From assembly GCA_031401675.1 (NCBI GenBank), contig JANNRR010000072.1:1-10596 (forward strand): 10,596 bases of DNA. Reading direction: 5' to 3'. Shown here piece by piece: positions 6,287-10,596 of the stretch. A program made the translations under genes and the position numbers. Source of the stretch: JANNRR01 sp031401675. Its GTDB lineage: Bacteria; Pseudomonadota; Alphaproteobacteria; Rhodobacterales; Rhodobacteraceae. How positions within the stretch are numbered: position 1 is the first letter of the stretch; every line of letters begins with the position of its first letter. The notes below the pieces were generated by a model. It searched no databases. It had not been told where the DNA came from and saw only the letters and a program-made list of their open reading frames with translations.

Positions 6287-6809
6287 CCGCTCCGCCCGGA
6301 CCGGTGGCCACCTCCGGCATCAGGAAATGCCCGGTGGCCTGCGCGAACAGACGGCTGCGATTGTCCTGCCAGGCCTCGACATGCACCGATGCATAGCGCC
6401 GCCCGGACCGGTTGACCCGCGCCCGCGCATAGGCATCGCGTGGCAACCCGACCCGCAGATAGTCAACCGAGAAATCGATGGTCTTGGGCAATGGCGGCAG
6501 CGGCCCGGCCGCCATGGCTTCGGGGTCGAGCACGCCGCTTTCCATCCGCTCCCACAGCAGCGTCCAGCTCAACTCGATGATCGCCGTCACCTCCAGAAAT
6601 GCTGCCGTCGCGCCGCCATGCAGCGCCGGCAGCGCAGGATTGCCGATCAGCCGGTCCTGAAACGGCAGCACCGCCGTCAACTCGTCGCCGCGCCGGTCAA
6701 AGCCGATGCCCAGAAATCCGATGTAGGGCACCCCGGCAATCAGCGCCCGCAACGCGGCATCGCGGCGCTGCTTGATCACCTGGACCGGCTCGGGGCGGCC
6801 GCGGGTCAT
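6279..6809 (-). CDS. PaaI-like hotdog-fold acyl-CoA thioesterase (176 aa)
   Basis: This is a hotdog-fold thioesterase, cleaving acyl-CoA to acid and CoA, judged by LPALHGGATAAFLE around residues 60-73, the preceding LTAVLPFQDRLIGNPAL, and the later strands IDFSVDYLRVG and RYASVHVEAW. HGG at 64-66 is the expected catalytic-loop signature. Nine residues after the His, where PaaI-type enzymes usually have Asp, there is Glu73. The ATG at 6809 overlaps the preceding gene's TGA by 4 bp (ATGA), so I take this start rather than the long upstream frame. It lies between a second thioesterase and the MATE gene in one overlapping minus-strand operon. Acyl chain length is unknown. Roughly 60 residues separate the HGG loop from the C-terminal strands, a little longer than in its neighbour. 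Confidence 0.85.
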   Translation of the reverse strand: MTRGRPEPVQVIKQRRDAALRALIAGVPYIGFLGIGFDRRGDELTAVLPFQDRLIGNPALPALHGGATAAFLEVTAIIELSWTLLWERMESGVLDPEAMAAGPLPPLPKTIDFSVDYLRVGLPRDAYARARVNRSGRRYASVHVEAWQDNRSRLFAQATGHFLMPEVATGPGGADG

Positions 6810-7249
6810 GCCCGCACCGGCCTGGCAACCGGCCGTTCGGCCACAAAGCTTCCCGTCGCCGTCGCAACCGGGCGGCTGTCGTCGTCGTCGCAGGCGGTGG
6901 CCCGCACAAAGGCCACACTGCGCGTCATGTGGTGGCATTCCGCCCGCGCCCGGATGCGCTGCCCCGGCACCGCCGGCCGCATGTAATCGATGCGCAGACT
7001 GATGGTGGCAGTGCTGACCGGCGCTTCGGGGTGGCTCATCACCGCCGCCCCGCCGCAGGTATCCATCAGCGCCGATACCGCGCCGCCATGGATCACCCCG
7101 GTTGCCGGATCGCCGACCAGCGCTGGACCATAGGGCATGGAAATCACGGCATAACCCGGCCCGATGTCCTCCAGCACCATGCCAAGCGCCCGCGAATGCG
7201 GCAGGGCCTCGATGAACTGCCGGGCCTGTCTGATCTGCACGTCGCTCAT
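6806..7249 (-). CDS. PaaI family thioesterase (147 aa)
   Basis: This is a single hotdog-domain protein. MPYGPALVGDPATGVIHGG leads into ALMDTCGG, with His54, Gly55, Gly56 and Asp63 in the positions used by PaaI-type acyl-CoA thioesterases. The later strands STATISLRIDYMRPA and ATATGSFV are also typical. I place the start at the ATG at 7247-7249 (MSDVQIRQARQF). The frame remains open upstream, but it runs through a repetitive GGAGRGAGRGAG stretch and into the divergent MerR gene, so that extension is not credible. No strong Shine-Dalgarno precedes the start. It heads the operon with the second thioesterase (4-bp overlap) and the MATE transporter. The close neighbourhood of an acyl-CoA dehydrogenase operon suggests a role in acyl-CoA turnover, which is inference. 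Confidence 0.87.
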   Translation of the reverse strand: MSDVQIRQARQFIEALPHSRALGMVLEDIGPGYAVISMPYGPALVGDPATGVIHGGAVSALMDTCGGAAVMSHPEAPVSTATISLRIDYMRPAVPGQRIRARAECHHMTRSVAFVRATACDDDDSRPVATATGSFVAERPVARPVRA

Positions 7250-7260
7250 ACCCGCACCCC

Positions 7261-7284
7261 GGCCAGCACCCCGGCCAGCACCCC
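7261..7284. repeat. 12-bp direct repeat ahead of the thioesterase operon
   Basis: GGCCAGCACCCC occurs twice in tandem (7261-7272 and 7273-7284), followed by CGG, and lies 11 bp upstream of the thioesterase start. It is GC-only and could be slippage. If transcribed, it forms part of the operon leader. Confidence 0.85.
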
Positions 7285-7348
7285 CGGCCCGCCCCACATT
7301 CCTTGCCCCGTCGCCCGCCAACCCGCAAGCAAATACGCGCGCCGCCAC

Positions 7349-7368
7349 TTGCGCAACCGTTGCGCAAC
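7349..7368. promoter_or_regulatory. Double TTGCGCAA palindrome between divergent transcription units
   Basis: TTGCGCAA occurs at 7349-7356 and 7360-7367, separated by CCG, giving the near-palindromic TTGCGCAACCGTTGCGCAA. Each copy is itself self-complementary, and the 11-bp spacing is one helical turn. The second copy extends to the 10-bp palindrome GTTGCGCAAC (7359-7368). The site lies between the thioesterase operon and the first MerR gene, the natural place for an operator of a local regulator. A weak possible promoter (TTGCGC at 7360, TAGATT at 7383, 17 bp apart) would put the operator on the -35. The binding protein is unknown. Confidence 0.55.
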
Positions 7369-7409
7369 AAGCCCAAAGCGCGTAGATTTGCCCCAGGGGA
7401 GGACTGCGG

Positions 7410-7781
7410 GTGGCTGACGCCCAACTCAGCTTCAAAGAGATGTGCGCCCGGTTCCAGGTCACCCCCCGGACCCTGCGCTATTACGAATACATCGAGCTTC
7501 TCCAGCCACAAAAGGATGGCCGCACCCGCAGCTACGGCCCGCGAGAGGTCGCCCGCATGACCCTGATCCTGCGCGGTCGGCGGTTCGGTTTTTCGCTTGA
7601 GGAAATCCGACAGTGGCTGCTTCTCTACGATCAGGCCGGCACCAGACCGCAGACCGAGGCCATGATCCGGATGGCCGACCGGCAGCTGGCAGAACTGGCC
7701 CGGAAAAAGGCCGATCTTGAAAGCGCCATCACCGACCTGACGGCCCTGCGCGATCTGGCCGAAACACAACTGCGCGACTGA
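7410..7781 (+). CDS. MerR-family transcriptional regulator 1
   Basis: This 123-residue cytosolic DNA-binding protein starts at a GTG (7410-7412) behind a strong AGGGGAGGA (7395-7403). The N-terminal winged helix-turn-helix reads LSFKEMCARFQVTPRTLRYYEYIELLQP, then RTRSYGPREVARMTLILRGRRFGFSLEEIRQWL. The C-terminal part, RQLAELARKKADLESAITDLTALRDLAE, is the antiparallel coiled-coil dimerisation helix. No metal-binding cysteines are seen at the C-terminus, so it is not a metal sensor of the MerR/CueR kind. It closely resembles the next gene (RMTLILRG-RFGFSLEEIRQ shared), pointing to duplication. It is separated from MerR 2 by 136 bp with its own promoter-like sequence. The ligand is unknown; an acyl-CoA or similar metabolite is my inference from the neighbours. 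Confidence 0.93.
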   Translation: MADAQLSFKEMCARFQVTPRTLRYYEYIELLQPQKDGRTRSYGPREVARMTLILRGRRFGFSLEEIRQWLLLYDQAGTRPQTEAMIRMADRQLAELARKKADLESAITDLTALRDLAETQLRD

Positions 7782-7824
7782 CCGGGTCTTTCGGCGAAAA
7801 TTCCGGACGTGACGCGACGTTTCG

Positions 7825-7854
7825 TTTACGTTGACGTCAACCGTTTTCTACAAT
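7825..7854 (+). promoter_or_regulatory. MerR-type promoter with palindromic operator in the spacer
   Basis: TTTACG (7825-7830) and TACAAT (7849-7854) are 18 bp apart, and the perfect 12-bp palindrome GTTGACGTCAAC (7830-7841) lies within that spacer. MerR-family activators bind exactly there and correct an over-long spacer. Transcription would start near 7861. The palindrome contains ACGT, which also occurs at 7807, 7817 and 7828, spacings of 10-11 bp in part, suggesting further half-sites. I recall ACGT-type palindromes for LiuR-like MerR regulators of acyl-CoA catabolism; that comparison is from memory only. It should control the MerR2-acyl-CoA dehydrogenase operon. Confidence 0.6.
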
Positions 7855-7917
7855 GGCTCTGACTCGCTGCGTTGCCCGCAGGGGGGCAGGTAACCTGTAC
7901 GAGTATTGGAGACTTTC

Positions 7918-8319
7918 ATGATGACCGATATCCAGATGACGATCCGGGAAATGTGCGACGCCTTCGGTGTGACCGCCCGGACGCTGCGGTTCTATGAGGC
8001 CAAGGAACTGTTGTCGCCGGTCCGGCAGGGCCAGAAGCGGCTGTTCACCAAACGCGACCGGGCGCGGATGACGCTTATCCTGCGCGGCAAGCGCTTCGGC
8101 TTTTCGCTGGAGGAGATCCGGCAACTTCTGGATCTTTATGCACACGATGGCAGTCAAATGGCGCAACTGACCCGCACTCATCAGATTGCCGGCCAACACC
8201 TCGCCGATATGGAGCGGCAGCGGGCCGAACTTGACCTTGCCATTTCCGATCTGCGTGCCGAACTGAACACTGTCGGTGCAATGCTTGCCGCCCGGGATCA
8301 GAAAACCGCCGCCGAATAG
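7918..8319 (+). CDS. MerR-family transcriptional regulator 2
   Basis: This 133-residue protein is a paralogue of the preceding regulator. It has the helix-turn-helix MTIREMCDAFGVTARTLRFY, the wing RLFTKRDRARMTLILRGKRF, the shared GFSLEEIRQLLDLY and a coiled-coil tail HLADMERQRAELDLAISDLRAEL. There are no cysteines in the tail, again arguing against metal sensing. The start may be ATG 7918 or the next codon at 7921; GGAGA at 7908-7912 is 5 bp from 7918 and 8 bp from 7921, so both are workable. It follows its own palindromic promoter and is 44 bp ahead of the acyl-CoA dehydrogenase, hence probably co-transcribed with it and autoregulated. LiuR-type regulators of amino-acid or fatty-acid degradation have a similar size and setting, but the exact ligand is unproven. 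Confidence 0.93.
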   Translation: MMTDIQMTIREMCDAFGVTARTLRFYEAKELLSPVRQGQKRLFTKRDRARMTLILRGKRFGFSLEEIRQLLDLYAHDGSQMAQLTRTHQIAGQHLADMERQRAELDLAISDLRAELNTVGAMLAARDQKTAAE

Positions 8320-8363
8320 TCCCCCCAGCATCTTCCCGTCCTGACGCAGCAACGGAGCCAGCC

Positions 8364-10154
8364 ATGCCAACATACGCCGCCCCGACCAAAGACCTGCAGT
8401 TCGTCCTGCACGACGTTCTGCATGTCGCCGCAACCGGCATCCCCGGCTACGAAGACCTGGACAGGGCGTTCACTGCCGCCGTGCTGGAAGAAGCGGGCAA
8501 GCTTGCCGCCGACGTGCTGGCACCGCTGAACGCCGTCGGCGACCGCGAAGGCTGCCACATGGACAACGGCATCGTCCGCACCCCCACCGGGTTCAAGGCG
8601 GCCTATGACCAGATGAAGGCCGGCGGCTGGATGGGGCTTGACTGCGATCCCGACTATGGCGGGCAGGGCATGCCCTATGTGCTGGGAACCGCGGTCGGTG
8701 AGATTTTCGTCTCGGCCAACATGGCCTTCAACATGTATCAGGGCCTGACGCATGGGGCCTATTCGGCGATCCACGCGCATGGTTCGGCCGAGCAAAAGGC
8801 GACCTTCTTGCCAAGGATGGTCGCGGGCGACTGGTCGGGCACGATGAACCTGACCGAACCGCACTGCGGCACCGATCTGGGGCTGATGCGCACAAAAGCC
8901 GAACCACAAGCCGACGGCAGCTACCGCATCACCGGCCAGAAGATCTTCATTTCGGCCGGCGAGCATGATCTGACCGACAACATCATCCATCTGGTGCTGG
9001 CCCGGGCCCCCGGCGGTGGCGACGGCATCAAGGGCGTGTCTCTGTTCATCGTCCCGAAATTCCTCGTCAATGCCGATGGCTCGCTGGGTGCCCGCAACGC
9101 GCTTTCGGTCGGCAAGATCGAGGAAAAGATGGGCATCCACGGCAATGCCACCTGCGTGATGAACTACGACGGCGCGACCGGCACCCTGATCGGCGACCTG
9201 CACAAGGGGATGCGCGCTATGTTCACCATGATGAACGAAGCGCGGATGGGCGTCGGGCTGCAGGGCTACGCCCAGGCCGAAGCCGCTTATCAGAATGCGG
9301 TCACCTATGCCCGCGACCGGCTGCAGGGCCGCGACGTCACCGGGGCAAAGAACCCCTCCGGCCCCGCCGATCCGATCATCGTCCACCCCGACATCCGCCG
9401 CAACCTGATGGACCAGAAAAGTTTCATCGAAGGTGCGCGCGCCTTCACGCTGTGGGGGGCGCAACTGATCGACCGGGCCCGCCGCTCCAGCGATGCCGCC
9501 GACGCCGCGGTAGCCGAGGGGCTGATTTCGCTGCTGACGCCGGTGATAAAGGGATTTCAGACCGACAAGGGCTTCGAAATGGCGGTGGCCGCCCAACAGG
9601 TCTGGGGCGGACACGGCTACATCGAAGACGCCGGGATGAGCCAGTTCGCCCGCGATGCCCGGATCGCCATGATCTACGAGGGGGCCAACGGCGTTCAGGC
9701 GCTTGATCTGGTCGGGCGCAAACTGGCGCTGGATGGTGGCAAACACGTCCTGGCGTTCTTTGATCTGGTCAAGGGCTTCATAAAGGACAACGCGGCGGAT
9801 GCGGCGTTGAACCAGGGCTTTCTCGAACCGCTCAAGGCCGCCTCGAAGGACCTGCAGGCCGCAGGCCTTTACTTCATGAACAATGCCCTGAAATCGCCCA
9901 ACAACGCTTTGGCGGGGTCCTATGACTTCATGCATCTGTTCGGGCATGTCTGCCTCGGGCTGATGTGGGCGCGCATGGCAAAGGCGGCAATGGAAGCGCT
10001 CGCCGACGGTGCGCCCGACACCGCATTCTATCGCACCAAGATCGCCACCGGCCGCTACTACATGGCCCGCCACCTGCCTGCCACCGCCCTGCACCGCGCC
10101 CGGATTGAAAGTGGTGCCGAAACGGTTATGGCGCTTGCCGCCGACGACTTCTAA
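8364..10154 (+). CDS. Acyl-CoA dehydrogenase with C-terminal extension domain (FadE/DmdC type)
   Basis: This 596-residue FAD enzyme introduces the alpha,beta double bond into an acyl-CoA. The ATG at 8364 follows GGAG (8354-8357) by 6 bp. In order: a helical N-terminal domain (about 1-155, with GGWMGLDCDPDYGGQG), a beta domain with MNLTEPHCGTDLGLMRTKA (161-179) and ITGQKIFISAGEH (189-201), and a helical domain with KIEEKMGIHGNATCVM. WGGHGYIED (414-422) and IAMIYEGANGVQALDLVGRK (434-453) follow; Glu439 is the expected catalytic base in the YEG motif. An extra C-terminal domain to 596 puts it in the long subgroup that includes 3-methylmercaptopropionyl-CoA dehydrogenase DmdC. From sequence alone I cannot separate fatty-acid from methylmercaptopropionyl-CoA substrates; the MerR-plus-small-ORF-plus-next-gene setting favours fatty acyl-CoA. 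All motifs look intact. Confidence 0.94.
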   Translation: MPTYAAPTKDLQFVLHDVLHVAATGIPGYEDLDRAFTAAVLEEAGKLAADVLAPLNAVGDREGCHMDNGIVRTPTGFKAAYDQMKAGGWMGLDCDPDYGGQGMPYVLGTAVGEIFVSANMAFNMYQGLTHGAYSAIHAHGSAEQKATFLPRMVAGDWSGTMNLTEPHCGTDLGLMRTKAEPQADGSYRITGQKIFISAGEHDLTDNIIHLVLARAPGGGDGIKGVSLFIVPKFLVNADGSLGARNALSVGKIEEKMGIHGNATCVMNYDGATGTLIGDLHKGMRAMFTMMNEARMGVGLQGYAQAEAAYQNAVTYARDRLQGRDVTGAKNPSGPADPIIVHPDIRRNLMDQKSFIEGARAFTLWGAQLIDRARRSSDAADAAVAEGLISLLTPVIKGFQTDKGFEMAVAAQQVWGGHGYIEDAGMSQFARDARIAMIYEGANGVQALDLVGRKLALDGGKHVLAFFDLVKGFIKDNAADAALNQGFLEPLKAASKDLQAAGLYFMNNALKSPNNALAGSYDFMHLFGHVCLGLMWARMAKAAMEALADGAPDTAFYRTKIATGRYYMARHLPATALHRARIESGAETVMALAADDF

Positions 10155-10181
10155 TGTCGGAACATTGACACGGAGGAGACG

Positions 10182-10394
10182 ATTCCCAAACGCCTGCGCC
10201 TGACCCGCCGTTTTCCGGTGGCCATGACCGAGGACGGCTTTCGCCGCCTGCGCCGCTTTGCCACCGAAGCCGGGCTCGACGAGGGCGAGGCCCTGAGTTT
10301 TCTGTTCGAGAACTTCGACAGCGTGATGGACGAGGGCAACCTGACCCATCGCCTGCGCCTGTTCAATTCCGATCTGGAGGCGCGAAAAAAGTGA
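10182..10394 (+). CDS. Small conserved-looking protein, apparent ATT start
   Basis: This 70-residue, Arg-rich, largely helical protein lies 27 bp downstream of the acyl-CoA dehydrogenase, with a TGA at 10392-10394. Key segments are PKRLRLTRRFPVAM, then TEDGFRRLRRFATEAG, EGEALSFLFENFDSV and LTHRLRLFNSDLEARKK. The good Shine-Dalgarno GGAGG (10172-10176) sits 5 bp from an ATT, with no ATG or GTG at that spot. The next in-frame starts are GTG 10218 and ATG 10224, neither with a ribosome-binding site, and they would remove the basic N-terminus (56 residues from 10224). I therefore place the start at ATT 10182, a non-canonical choice known from infC, but a sequencing error is possible. I have a vague memory of similar small ORFs behind such dehydrogenases in Rhodobacteraceae. 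No function is known. Confidence 0.65.
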   Translation: MPKRLRLTRRFPVAMTEDGFRRLRRFATEAGLDEGEALSFLFENFDSVMDEGNLTHRLRLFNSDLEARKK

Positions 10395-10456
10395 TTGCGG
10401 CGCTGGACGGAAGAGGAAGAGTGGGGATTCATGTCAGGAAGAGCCCCATCAGAGTG

Positions 10457-10513
10457 CGCCCCGGCCAGGGGGTGGGTTCCATCCATATGGGGGCGCCACG
10501 CAAGGCCGGGGCG
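10457..10513. repeat. Inverted repeat, 10-bp arms, in the downstream intergenic region
   Basis: CGCCCCGGCC (10457-10466) is the reverse complement of GGCCGGGGCG (10504-10513), with a 37-bp loop that contains the palindrome CCATATGG (10483-10490). It lies 62 bp after the small ORF and about 70 bp before the next ribosome-binding site. There is no T-run after the right arm, so it is not a typical terminator; an mRNA structure or an interspersed repeat is possible. Confidence 0.6.
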
Positions 10514-10580
10514 GCTTCTCCTTGGGCGGTCATCGGCTCCCCAGCCTGTACCTCAGTGTCCACCGCAGGGAGTCATGGTT

Positions 10581-10587
10581 AAAGGAG
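10581..10587 (+). promoter_or_regulatory. Ribosome-binding site of a gene beginning beyond the right edge
   Basis: AAAGGAG lies nine bases before the end of the window, so a start codon at or just after 10597 is expected. In related genomes a thiolase commonly follows this kind of dehydrogenase, but nothing of the gene itself is visible. The 186 bp between the small ORF and this site hold only the inverted repeat and an unconvincing open frame. Confidence 0.45.
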
Positions 10588-10596
10588 TGTGTTTCT

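Noticed and set aside
5057..6415. 452-codon plus-strand frame
   Set aside because: It is antisense to the MATE transporter and part of a thioesterase; its composition (Pro, Arg, Gln, His) is that of a shadow.
6810..7769. Long upstream extension of the 176-aa thioesterase
   Set aside because: It passes out of frame through the second thioesterase and antisense through MerR 1. The ATGA overlap gives a far better start.
8298..10349. 683-codon open frame on the minus strand
   Set aside because: It is opposite the acyl-CoA dehydrogenase, which has all its motifs. The antisense product has no recognisable family and no ribosome-binding site was found.
10391..10582. 63-codon plus-strand frame starting at a GTG overlapping the small ORF's stop
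   Set aside because: The GTGA overlap is suggestive, but the translation is low-complexity and unfamiliar, and it crosses the inverted repeat. I regard it as chance, with some doubt.

Overview
The window looks like chromosomal DNA of an alphaproteobacterium, most likely in the Rhodobacterales (Rhodobacter/Paracoccus-like). This is inferred from the high GC content, strong GC bias at third codon positions, the protein styles (Rhodobacteraceae-like VOC, DUF952, MATE and MerR proteins) and the acyl-CoA dehydrogenase locus. No species is claimed.

Left edge (1-620): an accessory scrap. The last 40 codons of an IS630-family transposase run in from outside the window. They are followed directly by the C-terminal 94 codons of a three-Cys-motif partner protein (TcmP), whose front is missing. 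The junction, at about position 140, reads as an insertion-sequence end inside tcmP. About 200 bp without a recognisable gene follow, including a short 11-bp tandem repeat. The region ends at the 3' end of a tRNA-Gly(UCC) gene on the minus strand, a classic place for islands to integrate.

Middle (695-4919): ordinary core genes. These are an SRAP/YedK-type abasic-site protein (minus), a small VOC/glyoxalase-fold protein (plus), a secreted 5'-nucleotidase-like metallophosphatase (minus, its 3' end overlapping the VOC gene), and a DUF952 gene translationally coupled to pyrD (plus).

Right-middle (4943-7249): a tightly overlapping minus-strand operon of two PaaI-like hotdog thioesterases and a DinF-type MATE transporter. 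It is divergent from the genes to its right.

Right (7410-10596): two consecutive related MerR-family regulators. The second is followed after 44 bp by a 596-residue acyl-CoA dehydrogenase with the extended C-terminal domain (FadE/DmdC type). A 70-residue conserved-looking small ORF comes next, whose Shine-Dalgarno points to an ATT start. A ribosome-binding site for another gene lies at the very end. A 12-bp perfect palindrome sits between the -35 and -10 elements ahead of the second MerR gene, as expected for a MerR-controlled promoter. I read this side as an acyl-CoA (fatty-acid or similar) degradation operon with local regulation; the thioesterases across the divergent gap fit an acyl-CoA theme.

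Most of the window is ordinary. The less ordinary points are the broken tcmP next to a tRNA, missing canonical metal ligands in the nucleotidase-like protein, an Asp-to-Asn change in transmembrane helix 1 of the MATE protein, the paired MerR regulators with their palindromes, and the possible ATT start.
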